Source of the DNA: Isoetes taiwanensis
Lineage: Eukaryota; Streptophyta; Lycopodiopsida; Isoetales; Isoetaceae
Length of the DNA: 64,000 bases
NCBI GenBank assembly: GCA_021234155.1
Contig: JAJEKV010000027.1
Location: 3,780,623 to 3,844,622 of the forward strand
Reading direction: 5' to 3'
This document shows positions 49,545 to 57,845 of the stretch, in pieces. How positions within the stretch are numbered: position 1 is the first letter of the stretch; each line of letters begins with the position of its first letter. A model generated the notes under the pieces. That model saw only the letters and a program-made list of their open reading frames with translations. It ran no database searches and was not told the origin of the DNA. The position numbers and the translations under genes are program-made.

Positions 49545-50558
49545 CTACCCCTGTAGAGCATTACTCTTGGCAATCAAGCTTCCAAGCTTACCGCCGGTTG
49601 CGGGGTTGATAGCATCGTTGATGGTGTGGCCCTGAGATTCCTGCATGAAGTCCGAATAGTGCTTGTCAAGGTCTATCTTCATCACCCAGGTAGCATCCTC
49701 AACTGGTAAGTGCTTCCACTTAACCAAGTATTGCAACATTTGAGTCCTTCTGGTTTGTTTATAAGCTCGATCAAGAAGAGCTTCAGGCACTATCTCCAAC
49801 TGCTCCTCTGTCATTTCTAGGAGGGTAGGGGTATCCAAAACCTCCTCTGGATCAGGGGTGTGTTGTTTCAGAAGACTCACATGAAGGACCTTGTGGATCT
49901 TCAAGCGGGGTGGCAAATCCAAGCGATATGCCTGTTCTCCAATACGTTCAATGATTTTGAACGGCCCAGCCCATCTGGGTGCCAACTTCTTGCAGTTATC
50001 AATCTTAAGCTTGGCTTGTTTTACTTTAATCTTAAGCCAAACTGATTCGCCCACCTGGAAGACTCGTGGGGTTCTGTGCTTATCCGCTACACTCTTCTGA
50101 CGACTGCGCGCAGCTAATAAGTAACCACGAACCTCTTCAATCAAGGCTTGCATTTCCAAGAGGAGTTGTTGAGAAAGCTCCACCTTAGAAACAGGGTTAT
50201 GCCATGTGTCTGGAGTAAGACATTGATAACCATAATTTATCATAAAGGGAGACATCCTGGAAGACTCATGTTTCATGCTGTTATAGGCAAACTCTACCAG
50301 ATATATATACTCCACACATAACTTTGTAGCATATCTTCGATAATACGATTGGTACGTTCTGTCTGACCATCCGTCTGAGGATGATATGCCGTACTTATAG
50401 CAAGCTTGGTCTGGATGGTGGCGAAGAAATCTTTCCAGAATGCACTTACAAATTTGGGATCCCTGTCGGATACAATAACTCGTGGCATTCCGTGCAACCT
50501 GAAGATCTCCTTTGCAAATAGCAGGGCGGTGTCGAAGGCGGTGTCGGTGGTACGACAT
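49545..50558 (-). CDS. gypsy Pol C-terminus: integrase end, GPY/F, chromodomain
   Basis: This 337-residue frame continues the integrase after a frame break near 50,300. It holds VEFAYNS and MSPF, the end of the catalytic fold, then the GPY/F module (residues ~190-230: WAGPFKIIERIG, LKIHKVLHVSLL) and a chromodomain near residues 258-305 (QYLVKWKHLP, then ATW). A chromodomain after GPY/F identifies the chromovirus clade, in which it is thought to bind modified histone H3 and guide integration into heterochromatin. The first ~95 residues of the frame, before VEYIYLVEF, are out-of-frame readthrough. The junction lacks about ten residues normally found between the DDE core and the EFAYNS block, so a small deletion is likely. 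Confidence 0.88.
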   Translation of the reverse strand: MSYHRHRLRHRPAICKGDLQVARNATSYCIRQGSQICKCILERFLRHHPDQACYKYGISSSDGWSDRTYQSYYRRYATKLCVEYIYLVEFAYNSMKHESSRMSPFMINYGYQCLTPDTWHNPVSKVELSQQLLLEMQALIEEVRGYLLAARSRQKSVADKHRTPRVFQVGESVWLKIKVKQAKLKIDNCKKLAPRWAGPFKIIERIGEQAYRLDLPPRLKIHKVLHVSLLKQHTPDPEEVLDTPTLLEMTEEQLEIVPEALLDRAYKQTRRTQMLQYLVKWKHLPVEDATWVMKIDLDKHYSDFMQESQGHTINDAINPATGGKLGSLIAKSNALQG

Positions 50559-51325
50559 GGCAAGAAATGAGCCATTTTCGACAATTTGTCGACCACTACC
50601 ATCAATGCATCATATCCACGGAGAGTACGTGGAAGGCCCACAATGAAATCCATGGTTATCACTTCCCACTTAGCATTGGGCACATCCAGAGGTTGCAACT
50701 CTCCTGGAATCCTTAGTTGCTCAGCCTTGGTTTGTTGACACACTTGACACTGCTTAATGTACCTAGCAATGTCCTTCTTCATGGAAGGCCAAAAATAACT
50801 GGAGCGGATCTTAAAGTAGGTCTTCATAAAACCTGCATGTCCAGCTATAGGGCTATTGTGTGTGTCATGGAGAATCAGCTTACGTACTCCTGAAGTCTCA
50901 GGTACACACAACTTATCCTTGTAATATAGTAAGTGGCCCTCTTTCTTATATGAACGGAAAGCTTCCCGCTCTTTATCTGTGCGTGCCTCCTTGGTCAGAC
51001 TATCCCAAACATCACGGAACTCAGGATCTGTGGCCAAGGTTTGTTCTATTTGTTTTCCAAACTCACTGGTGAGTGTGAAAATTGCATTACAATGGGTTCG
51101 GGTTACCAAGGGATGGCGTGACAACGCATCCGCAACTACATTGTGCTTCCCAGGCTTATACATAATCTCAAAATCATACTCTTCCAAAAATTCCATCCAT
51201 CTTCTCTGATGGAGGTTGAGACTCCCATGTCCCTTACTGCTTCTATCTTTCCTGGATCTGTAGCAATTCCCTCTGCTGAAATGATATGCCCCAAATAATC
51301 CACCTTGGGAGTGGCAAACTTGCAC
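50294..51325 (-). CDS. gypsy Pol: RNase H remnant, integrase zinc finger and DDE core
   Basis: Residues 38-72 keep only the end of the RNase H domain ([27 protein letters not shown]). The integrase follows: an HHCC finger (His156, His163, Cys193, Cys196), then the catalytic triad Asp226 (TMDFIVG), Asp287 (VSDRDPKF) and Glu323 (QTERTNR), with the usual 35-residue spacing between the last two. Integrase inserts the cDNA into host DNA. The frame ends early at an internal shift near 50,300 and continues in the 49,545-50,558 frame. The first ~30 residues are out-of-frame sequence upstream of the junction with the RT frame. Confidence 0.92.
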   Translation of the reverse strand: MQVCHSQGGLFGAYHFSRGNCYRSRKDRSSKGHGSLNLHQRRWMEFLEEYDFEIMYKPGKHNVVADALSRHPLVTRTHCNAIFTLTSEFGKQIEQTLATDPEFRDVWDSLTKEARTDKEREAFRSYKKEGHLLYYKDKLCVPETSGVRKLILHDTHNSPIAGHAGFMKTYFKIRSSYFWPSMKKDIARYIKQCQVCQQTKAEQLRIPGELQPLDVPNAKWEVITMDFIVGLPRTLRGYDALMVVVDKLSKMAHFLPCRTTDTAFDTALLFAKEIFRLHGMPRVIVSDRDPKFVSAFWKDFFATIQTKLAISTAYHPQTDGQTERTNRIIEDMLQSYVWSIYIW

Positions 51326-52011
51326 TTATAGAACTTGGCATAGAGTTGGTGACGTCTTAACTTTTGTAGGGCCAACCTAAGATGTTGCTCATGCTCTTCC
51401 AAAGTCTTGCTATAGATGAGAATGTCGTCAAAGAAGATAACAACAAAATCATCTAAGTATTGTCGGAAGACGTCATTCATCAATCGCATGAAAGTTGCAG
51501 GAGCATTAGTTAATCCAAAAGGCATAACGGTAAACTCATAATGCCCATATCTAGTGCGAAAAGCAGATTTATGGATGTCCTCGTCCTTAATCCTTATCTG
51601 ATGATATCCGGAGCGTAAATCAATCTTTGAGAAATATTTGGCCCCTTGCAACTGGTCCATTAGATCGTCTGCCCTAGGCAAAGCATAGCGATTCTTGATG
51701 GTATGCTTATTGAGCTGCCTATAATCAATACACATCCTCAAGGAGCCATCCTTTTTCTTAACAAAAAGGATAGGAGCGCCAAAAGGCGAAACACTAGGCC
51801 GAATGAAACCTAGGTTTAGTAACTCCTGAAGTTTCTTCTTAAGCTCTGCCAACTCTGGGGGACTCATGCGGTACGGGGCCTTGCTGGTAGGCTTAGTACC
51901 TGGTTCTAGAGCTATCTCACATTCTACCCCTCTAAAAGGAGGAAGCTTCTGGATCTCATCTGGAAAAAGATCGCTAAATTCTCGGAGAAGATTAGCAATC
52001 CCCTTTGGCAA
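51136..52011 (-). CDS. gypsy Pol: reverse transcriptase
   Basis: The 291-residue frame has the classic Ty3/gypsy RT blocks: [19 protein letters not shown] (83-101), [13 protein letters not shown] with catalytic Asp131, [10 protein letters not shown] (165-174), and FFDDILIYS with the Asp pair 195-196 (most relatives have FIDD or FLDD). The thumb and connection ([11 protein letters not shown]) are intact to KIEAVRD near 262. There the sequence jumps straight to the end of RNase H, so the D-E-D-D catalytic core of RNase H is missing (see findings). A short frame break with loss of continuity separates it from the Gag-protease frame at about 52,040. Confidence 0.95.
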   Translation of the reverse strand: MPKGIANLLREFSDLFPDEIQKLPPFRGVECEIALEPGTKPTSKAPYRMSPPELAELKKKLQELLNLGFIRPSVSPFGAPILFVKKKDGSLRMCIDYRQLNKHTIKNRYALPRADDLMDQLQGAKYFSKIDLRSGYHQIRIKDEDIHKSAFRTRYGHYEFTVMPFGLTNAPATFMRLMNDVFRQYLDDFVVIFFDDILIYSKTLEEHEQHLRLALQKLRRHQLYAKFYKCKFATPKVDYLGHIISAEGIATDPGKIEAVRDMGVSTSIREDGWNFWKSMILRLCISLGSTM

Positions 52012-52060
52012 GGTATCGATTACTTGCTTCTGCTTAGCATCCGACTCAATGGAGGCAAGT

Positions 52061-53766
52061 CTAATGACGCAAAAGGAGCTTATCCTTGCGTATAGCTTTT
52101 TCTAACTGACTGATGGACATAGACTGCATAATAGGGTTGAATGGATCACCTTTTACAGTCACGCGGGCTCCATTAGCGGCGTTGAAGGTAACTTCCCGTT
52201 TCTCGCAGTCTATATTGGCCTTTGCAGATGCCAAGAATTCCATACCAACAATAAGATCATATTTGCCAATATCCATTATCTCGGCACCCAAGGCAACTGG
52301 TGCACCTGGTAACTGCATCTTAAGGTTAATGCGACGGCCATGAGTGTGTCTGATCTTACCACTGGCTAGAGTGACAGGCTTTGGTCGGGACCTCAAAGTT
52401 TCGAGCTGCAATACCTGGGCCATTCTAGGAGAAGCAAAATTATGTGTACTACCCATATCCATCAAAATTATGAAAGGCTTACTGTCTACTTGGCCTATGG
52501 TGGAAATAACAGAAGGCTGACTTTCAGCATTGCCGGTTTCGATGGCTGCAAGGATATGAGACGCACTGTGAATGTACTTGGGAGCCTCCTCCTTGATAGG
52601 TGGTGTGGACTCAAGGTCATCCCAATCGAGGTCGGCCATGGCCAGCTGGGCAGTCTGCGTGACATAAGGACAATTCTGCATGAAGTGCCCGGGCCGCATA
52701 CACCTGTAGCATGCCTTATCCCGGCGGAGCTGCTCTCGAGCCTCTTTAGGAATGGACTGTAAGAGGTTCCGAACTTCCTTGCCGACATTATTCGATTTAT
52801 CGGGCGTGCTGAAGGTGACTTTCTTTTCCTGGCGGCCGTGAGAATTCTGCTGAGAGGGTCCCGGACTGGGTGAACGGCCCTTATAAGGTGTGTACGGGCG
52901 TGGCTGGGAGTAAGATGCTGGACGTTGGTACTGGCTTCGCGGCGTGTCCTCTTCAAGGCTCAGTGCCTTAGCCTCGGCCTCCGCAACTGACTTGGGGTCT
53001 ATGGCCTTAACCATTCGTTTAATTGATGGGGCCAACCCTTCAATGTAGCCCTCCACCACCCTCTTCTCATTCATACCCGGCACATATAGCCTCAGGCGCA
53101 TGAATTCATCAGTGTGGGCCTGGACCGACATACTCTTTTGCTCTAACCGGTAAAAAGTTTGAATTTGTTGGCATTTGTGCGCACAAGGCACGTAATGCGA
53201 CTTAAAGGCTTTAGCAAACTTTCTGAAGTTGCATCTACTCCTATCCAGATGCTTGGCTCTGGCATAGCCCTTCCACCAAATACGGGCAGCTCCTGTAAGG
53301 TTTGTGGTGGCAACCTTCCCTGTATTCTTTTCTGTCATGCCATAGGATTTCCCAAACTCCTTCATCTCGTCGAGCCAGGACTCTGCATTCAGCCCACCTA
53401 TAGATTTGCCATCAAATTGGGCCAATTTCCTATTTTTCCATATACTGGTTATGGCTGTATCAACCGTTTTACGATACTCCTTGTCCCGACGATGTAACCT
53501 CGATGACGTTTGGAACGGTGCCTCCTCGGTACGGGTGCAGGACTGGATTCAGGTACAGAAGGCTGCTGTGGTGGGGGACTTGGCGGTAACGGAGGTAACT
53601 CAGGTCCATCCTCCTGGACATGCTGCGGTGGGTTGACATTTAGTACATAAGTCTGCAACTCAACTAGTTGCCTCTTCATCAACATAAGTTCCTGCTCAGG
53701 GGTTAACCTACTGGCATTCGAGGGTGTCTGCCAGGCGGCGTTGCGTGCACCGTCTATATTGAGCAT
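52061..53766 (-). CDS. gypsy Gag-protease (with one frame break)
   Basis: The N-terminal 105 residues (ATG at 53,766) are Pro-rich ([15 protein letters not shown]). A shift near 53,430 leads into a 454-residue frame. That frame has a retrotransposon Gag domain (residues ~1-130, with ARIWWKGYA), a low-complexity Ser/Pro/Gln linker, a zinc knuckle [14 protein letters not shown] (239-252, C-x2-C-x4-H-x4-C) and a retropepsin-like protease ([10 protein letters not shown] at 321-330 and [10 protein letters not shown] at 389-398). The protease carries DMGST where most relatives have DSGST or DTGST. Gag forms the virus-like particle; the protease matures it. The frame ends at 52,061 just before the RT frame, as expected for a single Gag-Pol with one indel. 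Confidence 0.93.
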
Positions 53767-54021
53767 AAAAAGATATAAGCAGAATTACAGCAACATCAAG
53801 TCTCACAACAAGATCATTTTGGGTAGTACTGAAGAAAGAGTGAATAAGAAAAGACGAAGGGAAAGATTTTAATTATAAGTCAAAACAACTGTTACATTGA
53901 AGAACTTCACATTGAAGGTAGTTACCAACTTAAAGTTATATAATACACAGGTGGATCTTATACATGGGGCACTTCCTTAGTCACATTGAAACATAGCAAA
54001 ACAAAACTGAGGGGTCCGGAT
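53767..54021 (-). other. Spacer between gene B and gag
   Basis: About 255 bp without a coding frame between the stop of the last gene B segment and the gag start codon. A TATA-like AT-rich patch lies around 53,930-53,945, which could serve a separate gag transcript; not shown. Confidence 0.5.
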
Positions 54022-54482
54022 CTAGGGGTTCGTAAAAGGGTACAAGATCGAGTAGCGAACACTTTCACGCACAGCCCTGACTAGCTTGTAGCGCGCCCAG
54101 GTCTGGATGATAACAGGTTGGTAGTCGTATGTGGGGCTAATGATAAGGAGATTAAAGAGCCTCCTTAGTGCATAGAAAATCTGCCACAGGTGATCATTGG
54201 CATCAGCAAAAGCTTCATGCCTTGTCATGTCCCAATAGTCCCATGTGCGACGAAGAGTTTGCTTCAGATCCTCAAAGGCCCGTTCTCTGAGAATGTTAAT
54301 TACTTCCAACCCCTTTTCTGGATCATAGGGCTTTTCTGGCTTTACGGGTTCCTCCATCTCATAATCACCGTCTCGTTCTGGGTACTCCCCATATCGTTGG
54401 CCGTAATCCTGTTCGGGAGGCCCTGGATCATCCCTTCGTATCTGGTCGGTGATTCTTTCTTCATATTCTTCGAGTTCCTCGT
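54022..54482 (-). CDS. Gene B C-terminal segment, helical domain (possible H4-like)
   Basis: Downstream of the putative acceptor the frame is open to 54,022: an acidic, Tyr-rich linker (DDPGPPEQDYGQRYGEYPE), then helical sequence with RERAFEDLKQTLRRTWDYW, YALRRLFNLLI and YKLVRAVRESVRYSILYPF. The last part resembles the H4 end (ALKRQGRTLYGF) in the spacing of basic and aromatic residues, and YALRRLFNLLI resembles GVLKIFLENVI of helix 2. No diagnostic H4 tail is seen. An H4 identity would complete the set of four core histones, but this is speculative; it could be an unrelated helical domain. Confidence 0.4.
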
Positions 54483-56115
54483 CTGCAAGGTGGCAAGAAT
54501 GAATATATATACATTGAACAATTTTTCTTATACCCCAACTTTAAGGAAGAGAGATAAGCATTGAAGGAAAAAGACAATTCAATGGTTTTCAACAGTACAA
54601 GAAAATATAAGGAGATATCCTGAATATATATAAGAAAATAGTACATGAATTATGTGATGGCCCATTAAAGGTAATGCCAATCAAAATTACTTAAAACTGG
54701 ATACAATTGTCTGATAAAATCTAGAACTAAGAGGTCGACCCTTCCACATCTTGTGCTTGGGTGTCAAACTCAGGCTCTGGTCGGTGCTGCAGGAGTAGCA
54801 CACTAGGGTTAACTGATGAGGCAGCTGATGAAGCTATCTCTGGTGGAACATTTGTAGCCAATGGCGCTGCAACCAGCAGACTCATGTTCATCCAAGAACC
54901 GATATCGTGGTCAAACACTGCAATGGCTAGATCACGATTCACCAGGATGACCTGCTCGAGGTTAGTGGGCAACTTCTTATGGCCGGCGGTCGTAGAAAGT
55001 GCCCCAAGTGCCCATACAGCCGCCTCTGCTTCAGGTGCAATTGCTTTAGCAAAGAAGAGGACTTGCTTGCTCGTGAAGGCCGACAAGAAGAACCGGGTAA
55101 TATGGCATTTCAATCCCGCAACAGTTGGATGGGTTGAAGAAGCCAATTCAGACTCCAAGTTTTGGGGCCTTCCATAGCAAAATCTTTCTCCTCCTGAGCA
55201 TACTGGCCTTCACCACATAGATCCTCCATAGTTGGGTCGTCTTCGATCTTGACGACGACATCGTTGATGTTGGGAACATGTGGGGTGAAAGGCGGAAAGC
55301 CGATTCGAATTGAGGACGAGTACCCCAATCATTAACCGTAAGGATAGCAAGAGTTGATAGGCTCAACATCAAGAGGCCGATAGTTGAGCGCTTGGTGTAT
55401 CTCTCGGCACATAGAGCGGTCGAGAATAATCGATGAAGTCGTTCGACCGGCGACAATACTCGGCCAGCTCATAGAGGAGATGAGCCGTCTTTTGCTTGCC
55501 CTTATTGGCGATATGCTGATATGCCCATTGAATGTCGCTCAGCAGCAAGTAATCTTGATCCCCAACCTTTATAGTAGGAAGGGAGCTTAAGCCGACAAGA
55601 GCTTGGCCCTTACTACGAGGTAAAGGCTTCTCTGTGGCCAATTTTCCATCTTACAAAGTCGGCATAGCTTATCTGCTCATCCTCCTCAGGATCTGGGGGA
55701 AGTGGGGACTTGGCTTGCTCTAAGGCCGTGTCGGTACCGTCAACATACCTATCCATGATAAGGGCAAGGGCAAACTGGGCCTCAACAGCTCGTTAGAGAC
55801 ACAGTCAATAATGGGGGCGTGCTTAGCACGTCTGACAATGCCCTTAAGAATATCATAACTGTGACGGTCATCCCCAAACATGTGCCCTAAGATATCCCTA
55901 TGGATATAGGGTTGAGGCGGCTCTCCGAAAAACTCTGCTTGGGGCAGGATTTCCTCATCATAAAACTCTAGGAAGGTGTCATAATCAGGGTGTGCCCGCA
56001 TGTTGTCGATAAGGTCGACTCTACACTGCAACATGGAATCCAAAAGAGGGTATGGAACCTGGGGATCCCACTGCTCTCCTCCCATGTACCATGCCAAACG
56101 CCCAGCGTAATCCAT
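54022..56115 (-). CDS. Gene B: element-encoded H2B-H2A-type protein (frames broken)
   Basis: Starting at ATG 56,115, a protein of roughly 600 residues can be followed through at least four frame changes. Segments in order: an unknown N-terminal domain (MDYAGRLAWYMGG; YIHRDILGHMFGDD; to about 55,650), an H2B-like fold (55,590-55,330), an acidic linker (VKIEDDPTMEDL, 55,250), an H2A-like fold (55,119-54,835), an intron-like gap (54,720-54,483), a Glu/Asp/Tyr-rich stretch and a C-terminal helical domain (54,357-54,022). Histones H2A and H2B form the dimer that completes the nucleosome, and fusing them in this order mirrors the doublets of some giant DNA viruses. The gene lies between gene A and gag on the same strand. 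The same layout recurs in the plus-strand copy. Whether the frame breaks are real or consensus errors is open. Confidence 0.75.
54483..54720 (-). other. Intron-like AT-rich stretch inside gene B
   Basis: In element orientation it is T-rich, has no open frame, and ends CCACCTTGCAG before ACGAGGAACTC, a good plant splice acceptor at 54,483-54,484. A donor near 54,710-54,720 is less clear. The equivalent AT-rich stretch is present in the plus-strand copy (46,630-46,860). Confidence 0.45.
54727..55158 (-). CDS. H2A-like histone fold segment of gene B
   Basis: Within this 143-residue frame, residues 14-108 align with the H2A core almost without gaps. AGL and an Arg six residues later match the AGLQFPVGR start. 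IAPEAEAAV matches the GAPVYLAAV start of helix 2. ILVNRDLAIAV (71-81) matches RIVPRHIQLAV before and in helix 3, and LATNVPPEI (100-108) matches the IANGGVMPNI docking-domain turn. Most acidic-patch residues of canonical H2A are not conserved, so nucleosome contacts may differ. The frame joins upstream sequence through a shift near 55,150. This is a recognisable but strongly diverged H2A. Confidence 0.7.
   Translation of the reverse strand: MESELASSTHPTVAGLKCHITRFFLSAFTSKQVLFFAKAIAPEAEAAVWALGALSTTAGHKKLPTNLEQVILVNRDLAIAVFDHDIGSWMNMSLLVAAPLATNVPPEIASSAASSVNPSVLLLQHRPEPEFDTQAQDVEGSTS
55330..55590 (-). other. H2B-like histone fold segment
   Basis: The stretch IQWAYQHIANKGKQK, LLYELAEYC and RRSNDFIDYS (frame of 55,641-55,369) is followed after one frame shift by ERYTKRSTIGLLMLSLSTLA (55,402-55,343). 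The latter aligns with the H2B signature [20 protein letters not shown], sharing RY, K and TI at the same spacing in the loop before helix 3. The preceding block fits helix 2 in length. Identity to H2B is low elsewhere. Position directly before an H2A-like segment strengthens the call. Confidence 0.6.
55720..56115 (-). CDS. Gene B N-terminal domain, unknown
   Basis: A 131-residue frame, not matched to any family I know. It contains WDPQVPYPLLDSM, FLEFYDEEILP, YIHRDILGHMFGDD and YDILKGIVRRAKHAP, and looks helical and acidic. The start is chosen because it is the first ATG after a long AT-rich spacer and lies just after a CCGCAGCA context that could also be a splice acceptor. The last ~25 residues are probably out of frame; an alternative frame continues with LIMDRYVDGTDTALEQ and EEDEQISYADFVRWK. 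It is conserved at the equivalent place in the plus-strand copy. Confidence 0.6.
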   Translation of the reverse strand: MDYAGRLAWYMGGEQWDPQVPYPLLDSMLQCRVDLIDNMRAHPDYDTFLEFYDEEILPQAEFFGEPPQPYIHRDILGHMFGDDRHSYDILKGIVRRAKHAPIIDCVSNELLRPSLPLPLSWIGMLTVPTRP

Positions 56116-56360
56116 TGCTGCGGACAGAAAATAGGAGGAGGAAGAAAACAGATGGAATAAGAAATGAATGAAAACCCTAAAGGGAATGTTACTTTTAAAC
56201 CTCCGGGCACGGCGTAGGCGCCAACTAATTATTTTTATTATATATATTTTTTTTAATATACATACATAAAAGAAAGAAAATCACAGTTGGAATAAGAAGT
56301 CAAAACAGGATTCATATTAATATATCGATTACATACATACAAAAATGTTATTTTACATAG
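56116..56360 (-). other. AT-rich spacer between gene A and gene B
   Basis: About 245 bp with a run of T and TA steps (56,220-56,260), followed by TTTAGGGTTTT (telo-box-like, 56,173-56,183) and a pyrimidine-rich stretch ending CCGCAGCA before the gene B ATG. It may hold a 3' end for gene A and a promoter or 5' UTR intron for gene B. The same spacer occurs in the plus-strand copy (44,983-45,221). Confidence 0.5.
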
Positions 56361-57290
56361 TCACGGCCGTTCCCCACGGATCCGGCGTGCCAGCTGAAGG
56401 TCCTTTGTCATTATCGTCACTCGCTTAGCATGGATAGCACATAAATTTGCATCGCTAAAGAGGGCCACCAAATAGGCTTCGGCCGCTTCCTGGAGTGCTA
56501 GAATTGCATGAGTCTGAAACCGGAGATCCGTCTTAAACTCTTGAGCAATCTCTCGGACCAAACGTTGGAAGGGAAGTTTCCGTAGCAAGAACTCGGTAGA
56601 TTTCTGGTACTTCCTTATTTCCCTAAGTGCTACGGTGCCAGGCTTATAACGATGCCTCCTCTTAGGCTGGGGTGGAGCTCCGGGAATAGTTTTCCCCGCT
56701 GTCTTTGGATGCCGGGCCTTTCGGATGATTTCATCTCGCCGATTGTCCCCTGCAGCCTTAGCGACACCACCCCGAGCCTTGAGCTGATCCTTATACTGAG
56801 CACCCGACTTACGGGGCGTCTTCTTCAGTCTTCGGCGAGGAATATAAACATTCGGGGGTGGCTGATCTTGACGGTCTCGTTCCTGTTCTTCTTTCCTAAG
56901 CCGCTCCTTGACTGCCTCTGTTGCCTCTCTCGCCCTCTGCTCTGCTTCATCCTGCATTCTTTTCCTATTCTGCTCCTGTTCTAGCTGCTGTGCATGGAGG
57001 GTATCTTCACGAATCTTAGCAGCCTCCTTTGTCAATTGAGTTGCCTTCTGTGATTGTGCCAGGAGTGCTGCCTGCTCCTCTGCTCGCTTTTCCCTGGCTA
57101 TCCGAATGTCCATTCTTCGTTTAAGCTCGAGGAAATACCGTGGAGGGTTGGCCTGCATGTCCTGCTCGACGGCCCGCTGGAACTGATCTGTGAAAAATGG
57201 GGGTGTTCCAGCTTCCCAAATGATACGATTAGTCTCCTCCTCATATGAAAAAGATGGGATGGTGTATGACCCCCTATTAAAGAGGCACAT
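56361..57290 (-). CDS. Gene A: coiled-coil protein ending in histone H3
   Basis: The open 309-residue frame has three parts. Residues 1-60 are unrecognised ([17 protein letters not shown]). Residues ~60-145 are a highly charged Glu/Arg/Gln/Ala coiled coil. Residues 156-212 resemble an H3 tail (TPRKS at 158-162 like T-A-R-K-S around K9; KDQLKA; VAKAA; a K-T-x-P motif like K27-S-x-P). Residues 213-309 (56,654-56,364) align with canonical H3 39-135 with no gap, including [41 protein letters not shown] and [10 protein letters not shown]56, K79, C110, H113 and K122 are kept. Tyr41, His87 and Leu90 are the residues that mark plant H3.3 rather than H3.1. The protein would join H4 in a nucleosome with a large N-terminal extension. 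It lies first after the leader, same strand as gag-pol. The true start is probably further upstream (57,723). Confidence 0.95.
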   Translation of the reverse strand: MCLFNRGSYTIPSFSYEEETNRIIWEAGTPPFFTDQFQRAVEQDMQANPPRYFLELKRRMDIRIAREKRAEEQAALLAQSQKATQLTKEAAKIREDTLHAQQLEQEQNRKRMQDEAEQRAREATEAVKERLRKEEQERDRQDQPPPNVYIPRRRLKKTPRKSGAQYKDQLKARGGVAKAAGDNRRDEIIRKARHPKTAGKTIPGAPPQPKRRHRYKPGTVALREIRKYQKSTEFLLRKLPFQRLVREIAQEFKTDLRFQTHAILALQEAAEAYLVALFSDANLCAIHAKRVTIMTKDLQLARRIRGERP

Positions 57291-57723
57291 CCCGTTGCCA
57301 AGATAACGGTACCTTGAAGCTAGATCATCGGCTGCAAGCCATTGTAGGTCCGCTGCTTATGCCATTTGAAGGATCTTATGGGTCTGCGTTTGTATGGCCT
57401 CGGCTTCAGCTTGCTCATCCCCTTCCGATGGAAAGAACCGTGTATATTTCTGGACACCATCTTCCTGTTCAACCACGGTGTACGTTTCTTGGATGGCGTT
57501 AAGCTTGTACACGAAGCGCTCGTTATAGCAAAAGAGCGGGTATGGTGGTATGGTATCCTAATTCCTTCATAGAAACGTTTAACAAAGTACTCCAGTAGCT
57601 CCTCAATTTTAGCCTCTTCTTCTGGCGATGGGTTGGGCGTAGCAGCAGTTCGGCCATCAGGGACTCTATGGGAGATTTAGAATAGCGAGGCTTGCGCTTG
57701 TATACCTGCTTGGGTTCCTCCAT
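57291..57723 (-). pseudogene. Gene A N-terminal extension, frames broken
   Basis: ATG at 57,723 (context GTGATGGAGG) opens MEEPKQVYKRKPRYSKSP. After a shift near 57,620 the frame EEEAKIEELLEYFVKRFYEG follows, then another shift and NERFVYKLNAIQETYT, FFPSEGDEQAEAEAI and [16 protein letters not shown], which runs in frame into the 309-residue part at 57,290 apart from one stop at about 57,357. The plus-strand copy keeps MEEP and EELLEYFVKRFYEG at the matching place. With this part gene A would encode about 450 residues. The domain is not recognised. Confidence 0.65.
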
Positions 57724-57845
57724 CACAAAAAGGTGGGCGCTGAGTGGGCGCTTGGGAGAGGAAGGCAAGAAACGAGGTTTGGCTATGGCGGAGGGAAGCT
57801 TCCAGTTCCGGCGGCTATGGCGGCTAGGCGGAGCACAAGAGAGCA

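Noticed and set aside
50860..51209. Plus-strand open frames inside the pol region
   Set aside because: They are antisense shadows of the minus-strand RT and integrase frames, which have clear motifs.
56364..56654. H3 domain as a host histone gene that the element merely inserted beside
   Set aside because: It is in one open frame with the upstream coiled coil, lies inside the LTR boundaries, and recurs at the same place in the plus-strand copy.
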